In this document: one piece after another, positions 8,192-15,941 of the stretch
Numbering within the stretch: the first letter of the stretch is position 1
Layout: each line of letters begins with the position of its first letter
Assembly: GCA_036555105.1 (NCBI GenBank)
Contig: DATBMA010000109.1
Span: 1 to 57,446, forward strand
Source: DATBMA01 sp036555105
Lineage (GTDB): Bacteria > Actinomycetota > Acidimicrobiia > Spongiisociales > ZC4RG35
DNA: 57,446 nucleotides
Direction of reading: 5' to 3'
Made by a program: the position numbers and the translations under genes
The notes under the pieces: generated by a model
Database searches by the model: none
What the model was told of the DNA's origin: nothing
The model's input: only the letters and a program-made list of their open reading frames with translations

Positions 8192-8808
8192 TGCCTTCGG
8201 TTCTATGCGGGATCGCCATCAGGTCGTTCGATCACGCCAAGCTCCGGCTGCGCCAGGCGATGCCGGACGAAGTCCGCAGGCAGACCGTCGCGGAGATGGC
8301 GAGGAGAACCGCGGCCGCGGTAGAGGAAGCGGGAATGACTCTGGCGGTGCTCAGTGCCGATGAGGAAGTCGGAGGCTGGGCACGTGGGAACGGCTTGCTC
8401 CTCCTGGAGCATGGCGCCGAGACACTGAACGGAGCGGGGGCGGCGCTCGTAGGAGCGGCCGAAGCCGGACAAAGGCCATGGGCGGTGATCCACGCCGACC
8501 TCCCGCTGATAGACGCCGACGACCTGCGTGCCGCCGCCCGACACATCGAGGAGGGTCGAGCGGTGATCGCCCCCAGTGCCGACGGAGGCACCAACCTGAT
8601 CGGGACCCCGGGCACCTCGGTCGAGTTCGCCTACGGGCCAGGCAGCTTTCGCCGCCACCTCGCACGGCTGGGGGCGCTCGACCCGATCGTGTTGACGTCA
8701 TCCGGACTGGCCTTCGACCTCGATCTGCCGGACGATCTCGTTGCGGCCGGCGGCCAGCCGGAAGGTGCTTGGCTGCAGACGCTGGTCGGTAGCCTCCCTC
8801 CGCCGTGA
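8191..8808 (+). CDS. fbiD: Phosphoenolpyruvate/2-phospholactate guanylyltransferase (CofC/FbiD)
   Basis: A 205-aa nucleotidyltransferase of the CofC family. In actinobacteria FbiD condenses phosphoenolpyruvate with GTP to start the F420 side chain. Recognisable motifs are the N-terminal RSFDHAKLRLR region, VIHADLPLIDADDL (metal/nucleotide site), VIAPSADGGTNLIG and FAYGPGSFRRH. Length matches the family (about 200-220 aa). Its ATG overlaps the VOC stop (TGATG) and its TGA overlaps the GTG of the PIG-L gene. The gene implies that the organism makes F420, although fbiA/B/C are not in this window. Confidence 0.9.
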   Translation: MPSVLCGIAIRSFDHAKLRLRQAMPDEVRRQTVAEMARRTAAAVEEAGMTLAVLSADEEVGGWARGNGLLLLEHGAETLNGAGAALVGAAEAGQRPWAVIHADLPLIDADDLRAAARHIEEGRAVIAPSADGGTNLIGTPGTSVEFAYGPGSFRRHLARLGALDPIVLTSSGLAFDLDLPDDLVAAGGQPEGAWLQTLVGSLPPP

Positions 8809-9536
8809 CTTCCTCAACAGAGAGCGCGATGCGGCCCGAACCGCTGGCCGTCCCTTCCCGGGCCCTTGCGATCGGAGCCCACCCCGATGACGTCGAGTTC
8901 GGAGCCGGCGGGACCTTGGCCGGTTGGGCCGCAGCCGGCTGTGAGGTCTCGATCATCGTCGTCACCGACGGGTCCAAGGGCACATGGGATCCGTCGGTCG
9001 CGCCTGCCGACTTGGCTGCGTCGAGAGCGGGTGAGCAGAAGGAAGCCGCCGCTGCCCTTGGGGCCACCGGGGAGGTGGTCGTGCTCGACCATGTCGACGG
9101 CGAGCTCGAGTACACGATGGCTCTCCGGGAGGAGATGTGCCTCTGGATCAGGCGGCTGCAGCCCGAGGTCGTCCTTTCCCACGACCCCTGGCGGCGATAC
9201 ATGCTTCACCCGGACCATCGGGCGGCCGGCTGGGGAGTGGTGGACGGGGTAGTAGCCGCCCGCGACCACCTCTTCTTCCCCAACCAGGGGCTCGACAAGC
9301 ACCGGCCATCGTCGGTCTTGTTGTGGAGCCCCGACCAGGCCGACCACTGGGAAGACATCTCCCCGTGGTTCGAGGCCAAGCTGGCAGCGCTTCGTTGCCA
9401 TTCGAGCCAGTCGCAGTCCTCGATGTCTGGGACCGACGCCGAGGCCTTCGAAGCCCGCATGCGGGAGTGGGCGACCGAGCAGGGGCACCCGGTCGGACTG
9501 CCTCTGGCCGAGTCCTTCCATCGGATCGCCCCCTGA
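8805..9536 (+). CDS. PIG-L/LmbE family deacetylase
   Basis: Zinc-dependent N-deacetylase of 243 aa. It has the metal-binding AHPDDVEFGAGGTLAGW near the N-terminus and the second motif LHPDHRAAGW in the middle. In actinobacteria this family includes MshB and Mca of mycothiol metabolism as well as sugar and antibiotic deacetylases. The sequence alone does not separate these, and the neighbours (fbiD, glycerate kinase) give no direct hint of mycothiol. The GTG start at 8805 forms a GTGA overlap with fbiD. The glycerate kinase starts at the very next base after its stop. Confidence 0.88.
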   Translation: MTSSTESAMRPEPLAVPSRALAIGAHPDDVEFGAGGTLAGWAAAGCEVSIIVVTDGSKGTWDPSVAPADLAASRAGEQKEAAAALGATGEVVVLDHVDGELEYTMALREEMCLWIRRLQPEVVLSHDPWRRYMLHPDHRAAGWGVVDGVVAARDHLFFPNQGLDKHRPSSVLLWSPDQADHWEDISPWFEAKLAALRCHSSQSQSSMSGTDAEAFEARMREWATEQGHPVGLPLAESFHRIAP

Positions 9537-10802
9537 GTGACGGGGGCCGGTCGCTTCGACGAGGCGGTACTCCACGACGACCCTGGGCGCTTGGCCCTCA
9601 TCGAGGTCCTGGAGGCGGCACTGGCGGCGGTTGAGCCGGAGCGTCTGGTGAGGGCGGCGCTGGCCGACCTCGAATTGGGCATGGAGCCCGCAACCGTGAT
9701 CGCCTTCGGGAAAGCTGCCCCGGCCATGGCCAGAGGTTGGGCCGGCGCCGCTGTCCCGTTGAAGGCGGGAGTGGTGGTCAGCGATCACGAGGAAGTAGTG
9801 CCGCCCGGTTTCGATCTGCTGGTGGCGGGCCATCCCCTTCCAGATGGGCGATCGGTCGAGGCGGCCGAACGGGTCCTGGCGATGCTACGGGCCGCTCCCG
9901 ATCAAAGCCCGGTCTTGTTCATGATCTCAGGCGGCGGATCGGCGCTCCTCGAGCTCCCGGCCGCCGGGGTCAGCCTCGCCGATCTCGAAGTGACCAACCG
10001 GCTGATGTTGGCTTCCTCCCTCCCGATCTCTGCGCTCAACGCGGTGCGAACCGCTTTGTCGGCGGTGAAGGGCGGGCGCCTTGGAGCACACGCCGGCCAT
10101 CTTCGACCCTTCACCCTGGTCCTCTCCGACGTCGGCCTGGCCGGAGCCGCGACCGTGGCCTCGGGCCCGACCACCCCGCCGCCCTCGGTCGAAGCCGATC
10201 TCGAGTCGATGCTGCGTGAGCACCAACTGTGGGACCGGCTCCCGGCTTCCGTCCGAACCCGTGTCAACGAGGCAGCGCACGATCGGCCGGCCCCGCCTCC
10301 CCATCCGATCGTCACCCTCGCGGATGGGAAGGTGGCCGCTATGGCCGGTAAGGAGCGGGCCCGGCAGATGGGCTTGGATGCCACGGTGGCCGAGATGGAA
10401 CTGGCGGGCGATGCCGCCGAGTCGGCTCGGGCCATGCTCGCCGGTGCCGGCCCGGGCCTCACCCTGGCGTCCGGGGAGACCACCGTCGACGTCGGCGGTG
10501 CCACCGGGAGGGGCGGCCGCAATCAGGAAGCCGGGCTGGCAGCTGCGATCGAAGGAGAAGGCGACAGCGGCTGGACATTGGCGGCCCTGGCCACCGACGG
10601 GATCGACGGCAACACTCGCGCTGCTGGAGCAATCGTCGACGGCCGCACGTGCTCCCGGGCCCGCGCCGACGGGCTGGATCCCATCCGATGTCTCGCCGAC
10701 CACGACTCGCACACGGCGCTGGTCGCGGCAGGAGACCTGTTGATCACCGGCCCGACCGGCACCAACGTCGCCGACCTCTGGGCGGTGCTCCGCCGGGCCT
10801 GA
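9537..10802 (+). CDS. Glycerate 2-kinase (MOFRL/DUF4147 family)
   Basis: A 421-aa protein with the two domains of type II glycerate kinases: an N-terminal DUF4147 domain (VIAFGKAAPAMARG, VAGHPLPDGRSVEAA, FMISGGGSALLELPA, ALSAVKGGRLGAHA) and a C-terminal MOFRL domain (LASGETTVDVGGATGRGGRN, LATDGIDGNT, LITGPTGTNVADL). It phosphorylates glycerate, usually to 2-phosphoglycerate, feeding phosphoenolpyruvate. The GTG start at 9537 follows the upstream stop with no gap. It is the last gene of the operon and is convergent with the ABC ATPase gene, 11 bp apart. Confidence 0.9.
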   Translation: MTGAGRFDEAVLHDDPGRLALIEVLEAALAAVEPERLVRAALADLELGMEPATVIAFGKAAPAMARGWAGAAVPLKAGVVVSDHEEVVPPGFDLLVAGHPLPDGRSVEAAERVLAMLRAAPDQSPVLFMISGGGSALLELPAAGVSLADLEVTNRLMLASSLPISALNAVRTALSAVKGGRLGAHAGHLRPFTLVLSDVGLAGAATVASGPTTPPPSVEADLESMLREHQLWDRLPASVRTRVNEAAHDRPAPPPHPIVTLADGKVAAMAGKERARQMGLDATVAEMELAGDAAESARAMLAGAGPGLTLASGETTVDVGGATGRGGRNQEAGLAAAIEGEGDSGWTLAALATDGIDGNTRAAGAIVDGRTCSRARADGLDPIRCLADHDSHTALVAAGDLLITGPTGTNVADLWAVLRRA

Positions 10803-10813
10803 ACAACGACCCG

Positions 10814-12001
10814 TCAGCGAATGGCGAGACCGGTCTCGCGGTCGAAGAAGTGCGGCTTGGCCGAGTCGATCGTGAGGCGGATGTTGTCTCCAACCTTGGG
10901 AGCCCGGTCCGGGTTCACTCTGGCGACGAACTTGGTCTCCGAGCCCAGGGTCTCCTCGGGTACACCCTGATCCTCCAACAGCTCACGGATGTCCGGCGTC
11001 ACCACAGGCGGGGAGGCCTTGGTGAAGTGGATGTAGGCCTCGGAGCCGAGCTGTTCGATGAGGCCGACATCGACCGTGATCGTTCTCTCAGGGTCGTCGT
11101 CGGGCCCGGCGACGGCGACCTCGAAGCTCTCGGGCCTGACCCCGATGACGACCCGCTGGCCGATGTAGTTCATCAATCCCGGGCGCTCGGCCAGCATTTC
11201 AGGGCGGACCCGGATCTTCTCGTCGGCAAAGCCGGCGTAGACCGCCCCGTTCTCTTCGGTGAGGCTGCCGTACACGAAGTTCATCGCCGGCGAGCCGATG
11301 AACCCGGCGACGAACAGGTTGTCAGGATGCTCGTACAGGTTGCGAGGGGTGTCGACCTGCTGGAGGGAGCCCTTACGGATCACCGCCACCCGATCGCCCA
11401 TGGTCATCGCCTCGACCTGATCGTGGGTCACGTAGACCGTGGTGGTCCCGAGCCGCTGTTGCAGGAGGCCGATCTCCGACCTCATCTGAACGCGCAGCTT
11501 GGCATCGAGATTGGAAAGGGGCTCGTCCATCAGGAAGGCGGAAGGCTCGCGCACGATGGCCCGACCCATCGCCACCCGCTGGCGCTGACCGCCGGAGAGC
11601 GCCTTGGGTTTGCGATCGAGGTATTCGGTTATCTCGAGGGTCTTGGCCGCATCGGCCACCCGCCGCTGGATGTCCTCTTTGGTCATCTTGCGGAGCTTGA
11701 GGCCGAATGCCATGTTGTCGAAGACGGTCATGTGCGGGTACAGGGCGTAGTTCTGAAAGACCATGGCGATGTCGCGGTCCTTGGGGGAGACATCGTTGAC
11801 GACCCGCTCTCCGATTTTGAGGTCGCCCTCGGTCACCTCCTCGAGGCCGGCGATCATCCGCAGGAGGGTCGACTTCCCGCAACCGGAGGGCCCGACCAAG
11901 ACCAGGAATTCTCCATCCTGGATATTGAGGTTGACGTCGGTGATGGCCCTGGTCCCGCCCGGGTAGATCTTGCCGACATGTTCGAAAGTGATCGATGCCA
12001 T
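10814..12001 (-). CDS. ABC transporter ATP-binding protein, UgpC/MsmK/SugC type
   Basis: A 395-aa ATPase for carbohydrate or glycerol-phosphate import. The nucleotide-binding domain has Walker A GPSGCGKSTLL, the Q-loop VFQNYALYPHM, signature LSGGQRQRVAMGRA, Walker B AFLMDEPLSNLD and the H-loop VYVTHDQVEAM. It is followed by the C-terminal OB/MalK-like regulatory domain (GVRPE region). No permease or binding-protein genes are nearby, as expected for a shared ATPase of the MsmK/MsiK kind that serves several sugar transporters. The gene stands alone, divergent from the SDR gene across about 70 bp. Confidence 0.93.
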   Translation of the reverse strand: MASITFEHVGKIYPGGTRAITDVNLNIQDGEFLVLVGPSGCGKSTLLRMIAGLEEVTEGDLKIGERVVNDVSPKDRDIAMVFQNYALYPHMTVFDNMAFGLKLRKMTKEDIQRRVADAAKTLEITEYLDRKPKALSGGQRQRVAMGRAIVREPSAFLMDEPLSNLDAKLRVQMRSEIGLLQQRLGTTTVYVTHDQVEAMTMGDRVAVIRKGSLQQVDTPRNLYEHPDNLFVAGFIGSPAMNFVYGSLTEENGAVYAGFADEKIRVRPEMLAERPGLMNYIGQRVVIGVRPESFEVAVAGPDDDPERTITVDVGLIEQLGSEAYIHFTKASPPVVTPDIRELLEDQGVPEETLGSETKFVARVNPDRAPKVGDNIRLTIDSAKPHFFDRETGLAIR

Positions 12002-12071
12002 CCGGCCGCCTCCGTCTTTTGTTGAAGCCGGGCGAACTTAGCATGTGCCTTGTAGCCTCGACCGGAGAGAG

Positions 12072-12776
12072 ATGAGTCGTGTAGCCGTCATCACCGGAGG
12101 GACCGGCGGTCTGGGGACCGCCTTGGCCCGTCGCCTGCGCCGCCACGACTACCGGCTGGCCGTCACCTATCTGCTTCCCGAGGAAGCCGAGCGCTTCGAA
12201 CACGACATGGAGGCCGATGAGGAGCGCCTGATCCTGCGCAGGGTCGATGCCACCAACCCCGAGGCGGTGACAGGGTTTTTCAAGGAGGTAGAGGAGCAGT
12301 TCGGGGCCGTCCACGCCATGTGCTCGCTGGTGGGAGGCTGGGCCGGGGGACGCGACGTCGAGGACACCGACGACGTGCGTTTCGAGCGGATGCTCGATCT
12401 GAACCTGCGGTCGGCCTTCTACAGCGTCCGAGCTGTCATCCCCCACTTGAAGCGGGCCGGCTGGGGCCGAATCGTGCTGGTGGGGAGCCGGGCGGCGTTC
12501 GACACGCCTGCGGGGCAAGCCGCGTTCAACATCTCCAAGGCGGGGGTGGTGGCGCTGGCCAAGACCACTGCCCAGGAGCTGGATGGGACCGAGATCACCG
12601 CCAACGTCCTCCTCCCGTCGGTCATCGACACCCCGGCGACCAGAGCGGCGCTGCCATACTCGGACTACGTCGCCTGGCCGACCCCGGACGAGATCGCCTC
12701 GGTGGCAGAGTTCCTGCTCAGCGAGCAGTCCGGTGTGATCAATGGGGCAGCCATCCCGGTCTACGGCCGGGCCTGA
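12072..12776 (+). CDS. Short-chain dehydrogenase/reductase
   Basis: A 234-aa SDR with the cofactor motif VITGGTGGLGTALA (TGxxxGxG) at the N-terminus. The active site has Ser in VLVGSRAAF and an AAFNISKAG segment in which the usual YxxxK tyrosine is replaced by Phe (F-N-I-S-K). That loss of the catalytic Tyr is unusual and may mean altered or no oxidoreductase activity. The substrate is unknown. The ATG at 12072 has a purine-rich GGAGAGAG just upstream. It is convergent with the small lipoprotein gene. Confidence 0.88.
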   Translation: MSRVAVITGGTGGLGTALARRLRRHDYRLAVTYLLPEEAERFEHDMEADEERLILRRVDATNPEAVTGFFKEVEEQFGAVHAMCSLVGGWAGGRDVEDTDDVRFERMLDLNLRSAFYSVRAVIPHLKRAGWGRIVLVGSRAAFDTPAGQAAFNISKAGVVALAKTTAQELDGTEITANVLLPSVIDTPATRAALPYSDYVAWPTPDEIASVAEFLLSEQSGVINGAAIPVYGRA

Positions 12777-12796
12777 ACCAAGTCAGCGCTCATTCA

Positions 12797-13195
12797 TCAA
12801 CGAATTCCGGTGTCGTAGACGAGCTCCGGCAGGATGACATCGCCGTCAACCTCGAACCGCACCGGCTCGGCGGTGCCCATCAAGCTCTCGACTGGCTCTG
12901 GTGTGGCGGTGTAGGAGCCGGCCGCGATGTCGAAGGCGAAGCTGCCATCAGCCAGGGAGGTGACCCTTGCCACCTCTTCCCCCTGGTCGTCGGTGATCAC
13001 AATCACCGCCCCTTCTACCGGCATGGGGTCGCAACCCGGTTGAGGAGGATTGGACTCGACCGGGCAGGTTGGCGCCGCCACTGTCTTGCCGGTGACCGTG
13101 TAAAGAGGACCGGACGTTGACGTGCACGCCACGACCAGCAAGCTCGTCGTCAGAAGCGCCCAGTTGCCCAGGCTCTTGAGTGCCGCTCTCGTCAC
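12797..13195 (-). CDS. Small lipoprotein with a carboxypeptidase-regulatory-like domain
   Basis: About 132 aa. A hydrophobic N-terminus ends in the lipobox LLVVAC, so the mature protein is probably lipid-anchored at Cys. The remainder (VEGAVIVITDDQGEEVARV, SLADGSFAFDIAAGSYTA) resembles the beta-sandwich CarboxypepD_reg fold, often used for binding or presentation at the surface. I prefer the GTG at 13195, which overlaps the upstream TGA as GTGA; an ATG five codons upstream (13210) is the alternative. It is cotranscribed with the DUF2332 gene. Function unknown. Confidence 0.75.
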   Translation of the reverse strand: MTRAALKSLGNWALLTTSLLVVACTSTSGPLYTVTGKTVAAPTCPVESNPPQPGCDPMPVEGAVIVITDDQGEEVARVTSLADGSFAFDIAAGSYTATPEPVESLMGTAEPVRFEVDGDVILPELVYDTGIR

Positions 13196-14190
13196 ATCCA
13201 ATTCACCCACTCCCCATGATGGTGAGCAGTCGCCACTTGGTTGCCGTCGACGGTCATCTCCGGCCAGTCTGCCCCGCTGTCGGTGAACTCGAGTGCCACT
13301 CGAGAGAGAGGGCGGCGTCCCGCCTCGATTGCCAGCGTCGAGTCGAGCGTCGACCGCATCTCCGGCGTGAACTGGTTGAGGGCAAACGCGTGCATCACCA
13401 CCACCGGCTCACCGGCGGGAAGCAACCCGAACAACCGCGGGAGGTTCACGACTGCATCTCCTGCCACGAGCTGCACCGGCAGGGCGGAAGCGAAGGCCTC
13501 CTGCAGCCGGCGACGACGGTCCTCCTGTTCCGGCCAGATGAGGGCAACCATCCACATCCGCGCATCAGCGTCCGCCAGGTCGACGGGATTCAGATCGAGG
13601 CCATGCCTGCCCAGGATCGCCAGCTTATCGGGCAGCGTCGGCAGCCCACCGCGAGCCTCGGCGGTGAGGACCAGCTTCGAGGCTGGATCCCCCCAGACCC
13701 CGGCTGTCCCGTAGTCGTAGCGATAACGATCGAGACTCAGGTTGAGCCCGGCCGAACAGCCAACGTCAACCAAATGGAACGGGCTCGACGCCGCCCGCGA
13801 GGTCGCCACTCCCGGCATGAGGGCGGTGCAACGCCGCACCTCGTTGGTCTGCACGTACCGGCTCCTCCCAAGCTCGATGAGTCGGTCGGCATGGGCAAGC
13901 GCGAAACGATGGAAGTCGGAATAGCAGCCCGTCGGATCCAGTGACTCATGGCTGACGCTCGGGTAATAGCGGCCGAGGGGATCGTCCTCTCCCGCCAACA
14001 GCAGGTAATGGACTCCGGCGAACAGCATGTTCGGTCGGGGGGTGTGCTCGATCTTTGCCGCCACCGCCAGGACCTCGGGGTCCTCGGCGACTCGTTTGGC
14101 CAGGAACCGATAGAGGGGCGAGCCGTGGGCATGGTCGCCCCAGCGGTCGAAGTCCTCCCAGAGGTTGGCCGGCCCGTCGACGGTGGTCAT
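13192..14190 (-). CDS. DUF2332 family protein
   Basis: A 332-aa protein matching the actinobacterial DUF2332 pattern: an N-terminal helical region with SPLYRFLAKRVAEDPEVLAV and HYLLLAGEDDPL, a central VDVGCSAGLNLSLDRY, and a C-terminal VVVMHAFALNQFTPEMRSTL. The GCSAGLNL motif looks like a methyltransferase glycine loop, so a SAM-dependent activity is possible but unproven. The ATG at 14190 is only 4 bp from a run of ACGGTCTC repeats, so the upstream region carries no obvious Shine-Dalgarno site. Confidence 0.82.
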   Translation of the reverse strand: MTTVDGPANLWEDFDRWGDHAHGSPLYRFLAKRVAEDPEVLAVAAKIEHTPRPNMLFAGVHYLLLAGEDDPLGRYYPSVSHESLDPTGCYSDFHRFALAHADRLIELGRSRYVQTNEVRRCTALMPGVATSRAASSPFHLVDVGCSAGLNLSLDRYRYDYGTAGVWGDPASKLVLTAEARGGLPTLPDKLAILGRHGLDLNPVDLADADARMWMVALIWPEQEDRRRRLQEAFASALPVQLVAGDAVVNLPRLFGLLPAGEPVVVMHAFALNQFTPEMRSTLDSTLAIEAGRRPLSRVALEFTDSGADWPEMTVDGNQVATAHHHGEWVNWM

Positions 14191-14194
14191 GAAA

Positions 14195-14240
14195 ACGGTC
14201 TCACGGTCTCACGGTCTCACGGGCGCCCGGGCTCACGGGT
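14195..14240. repeat. Family A iteron repeat (ACGGTCTC units), left flank of the HNH gene
   Basis: Three copies of the 8-mer ACGGTCTC run from 14195, followed by ACGGG and a degenerate CTCACGGGTC. Read on the other strand this is GTGAGACC repeated. The same motif in inverted orientation lies beyond the HNH gene (15148-15170 and 15217-15248). The repeat starts 4 bp from the ATG of the DUF2332 gene. Confidence 0.85.
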
Positions 14241-14275
14241 CGGATCTTGTCACCCTCGCACTCGATACTGAAACC

Positions 14276-15082
14276 ATGGCCGTTTGCTCGGTTGTGTCCT
14301 GTCATCGCCCCGCTGTGACCCGGGGTTGGTGCAATGCCCATTACAAGCGCTGGCTTCGTTGCGGGGACGTCGACGCCGCACGGCCCATCGGAGCGGGTCC
14401 CATCAAGTGCGAGAACCCCGGTTGTGAGCGGACCGCGACCACGGATCGCCTGTGCCCGATGCACTACCGACGTCGGCTCGAGACCAATGATCCTCTAGCC
14501 GAAGGCGGGGTTAGCCGGCCGATTTGCCTGATCGACGACTGCTACAAGGCGGCGGAGGCCCGCGGCCTCTGTCATGGCCACTTGCAGCGGCTCTACCGCA
14601 CCGGGCGATGGCCTTCAGGACCGCTCCGCCCACCTGGCGCACGCACATGCTCTGTCTCCGGATGCGACCGCCCGGCCCATTCGCACGGACTGTGCGCGAC
14701 TCATGCCAGGCGGTTCCGCCTGTATGGCGACGTGCAAGAGGGTGTCCCCATTGGCACTCGCCCTGGGATGGGCTCGCTCAACCACGGGTATAGACGTGTG
14801 CCGGTGCCCCCGGCACTTCGACATCTAACCGGAGGAGAGCCCAACTCCACCGAGCACCGCCTCGTCATGGCCGTCCATCTGGGACGGCCTCTAGCCGTCG
14901 ACGAGGTGGTGCATCACCGGAATGGTGACCGGCTGGACAATCGACTCGACAACCTGGAGCTGTGGTCAGTGGGCCAGCCCAAAGGACAGCGAGTCGAGGA
15001 CAAGGTCGAGTTTGCGGTGGCGATTCTGACGAGGTACCGGCCCGAGTTATTGGCTCGAGACATGGGACATGAGACGTCGTAG
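14276..15082 (+). CDS. HNH endonuclease with four CX4CX9CX2H zinc-knuckle repeats
   Basis: A 268-aa protein. Residues 1-150 hold four evenly spaced copies of C-x4-C-x9-C-x2-H (for example CSVVSCHRPAVTRGWCNAH and CENPGCERTATTDRLCPMH), likely zinc-binding DNA-recognition modules. The C-terminus has a homing-type HNH domain: EHRLVMAVHLGRPL, VDEVVHHRNGDRLDN, RLDNLELWS. This kind of nuclease is usually found in phages, introns or inteins. I start at the ATG at 14276, since the upstream frame reads through repeats. Its last codons (RDMGHETS) are encoded by a GACATGRGACATGAGACGT repeat, so the repeat and the coding end have merged. It lies next to a tRNA pair and is flanked by inverted family A repeats. 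Confidence 0.82.
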   Translation: MAVCSVVSCHRPAVTRGWCNAHYKRWLRCGDVDAARPIGAGPIKCENPGCERTATTDRLCPMHYRRRLETNDPLAEGGVSRPICLIDDCYKAAEARGLCHGHLQRLYRTGRWPSGPLRPPGARTCSVSGCDRPAHSHGLCATHARRFRLYGDVQEGVPIGTRPGMGSLNHGYRRVPVPPALRHLTGGEPNSTEHRLVMAVHLGRPLAVDEVVHHRNGDRLDNRLDNLELWSVGQPKGQRVEDKVEFAVAILTRYRPELLARDMGHETS

Positions 15083-15258
15083 ACGGCTCTGAAACGCGCG
15101 ACTGTGCGGTGTAGTCCCGAGGTTCGAGAATCAGAGGTCTGGGCCTGAGACGTGAGACGTGAGACCTTCTTTTTGCAGTCCCGAGCGGATTCGAGAACCT
15201 GACATTGTCGGCTGGCGACGTGAGGCGTGAGACGTGAGACGTGAGACCCTTTTTCTTG
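15083..15258. repeat. Degenerate copies of the tRNA-Glu 3' end interleaved with GTGAGAC heptamers
   Basis: Downstream of tRNA-Glu(CUC) in its transcription direction, the 3'-end sequence gcagtcccgagcggattcga of the tRNA recurs at 15175, 83 bp from the genuine copy at 15258, and a more decayed version (gtagtcccgaggttcgaga) begins at 15111. Between them are GTGAGAC-type runs at 15148-15170 and 15217-15248. The segments aatcagaggt and ttgtcggctg here also occur in the 47-bp array at the start of the window. No gene is seen in this stretch. Confidence 0.8.
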
Positions 15259-15331
15259 CAGTCCCGAGCGGATTCGAACCGCCGTTTCCGGCTTGAGAGG
15301 CCGGCGTCCTAGGCCTCTGGACGACGGGACC
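15259..15331 (-). tRNA. tRNA-Glu (anticodon CUC)
   Basis: 73-nt tRNA on the minus strand. Acceptor GGTCCCG with CGGGACT, anticodon stem CCGGC/GCCGG with loop CCTCTCAA-type (anticodon CTC), and T loop TTCGAAT. It differs from the tRNA-Glu(UUC) at 182-254 at only a few positions, in the acceptor stem and anticodon. CCA is not encoded. It is 1 nt downstream of tRNA-Gln, so the two are one transcript. Confidence 0.92.
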
Positions 15332-15332
15332 G

Positions 15333-15407
15333 TGGCTCGGGGGGAAGGACTCGAACCCTCAATAACAGGGCCAGAACCTGTCGTGTTGCCGTTTACACCA
15401 CCCCCGA
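15333..15407 (-). tRNA. tRNA-Gln (anticodon CUG)
   Basis: Minus-strand tRNA with acceptor TCGGGGG/CCCCCGA, discriminator G, encoded CCA (15333-15335), anticodon stem ACAGG/CCTGT with loop TTCTGGC (anticodon CTG) and T loop TTCGAGT. First gene of a two-tRNA unit with tRNA-Glu(CUC). Confidence 0.92.
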
Positions 15408-15525
15408 AGGGCGCGAGCACCCCCTGACGGGGATGTTCGAACTACCTGACTTTACCGGCCACTGGATATCGAGGCCACCCGTCTCGCCGATCAAGCGCCA
15501 ACCCGTGCCGCCGATACCTGCAGTG

Positions 15526-15897
15526 ATGATCCCGATGATCTTCGGCTACGTGATGGGGACGCGGGCTGTCAAGCGCGCGGCTGCCATGGGAGTCGTCGCC
15601 GACAACATGCTCGGGCGAGGCGTGGTCGAACAGCAGGAGTTCGACGAGCGCCTGGACCGCATGCTGCTCGTCATCCAGGCGATGTGGGACCTCCTGAAGG
15701 ACCACGGCCACACCGACGAACAGCTGCTTGAGAAAATCAAGGAGATCGACCTGGCCGACGGAGTGGAGGACGGCCACCGCACGACTGCCCCGATCAAGTG
15801 CAGCAAGTGCGGCTCGGCCGTGGCTCGCAACCTGGCCAAATGCCAGTTCTGCGGGACCGATACCAACCTCCCGACCGATCCGATGGCCGGGCTCTAG
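15526..15897 (+). CDS. Hypothetical protein with a C-terminal zinc ribbon
   Basis: About 123 aa. A short hydrophobic N-terminus (MIPMIFGYVMGTRA) is followed by a helical middle (FDERLDRMLLVIQAMWDLLK) and a zinc ribbon CSKCGSAVARNLAKCQFCG. I start at 15526: the frame is open to an ATG at 15433, but the extra codons (CTA, ATA, TTT, AGG) are unlike the GC-rich codon use of the gene and lie in the tRNA upstream region. It precedes the histidine kinase in the same direction with 44 bp between. Function unknown. Confidence 0.7.
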   Translation: MIPMIFGYVMGTRAVKRAAAMGVVADNMLGRGVVEQQEFDERLDRMLLVIQAMWDLLKDHGHTDEQLLEKIKEIDLADGVEDGHRTTAPIKCSKCGSAVARNLAKCQFCGTDTNLPTDPMAGL

Positions 15898-15941
15898 CCG
15901 GGCTCCTTCAACTATTCGGCCGTTTCCGCCGATTAATCACC

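Noticed and set aside
10649..12025. 458-codon plus-strand open frame opposite the ABC ATPase
   Set aside because: The minus strand holds a complete ABC ATPase with all motifs; the plus frame is its shadow.
14165..14275. Longer N-terminus for the HNH protein
   Set aside because: The added residues would be encoded by iteron repeats and the DUF2332 start region; the ATG at 14276 starts right before the first zinc module.
15433..15525. Upstream start for the zinc-ribbon protein
   Set aside because: Codon use in this part is unlike the rest of the gene, and the segment lies in the tRNA upstream region.
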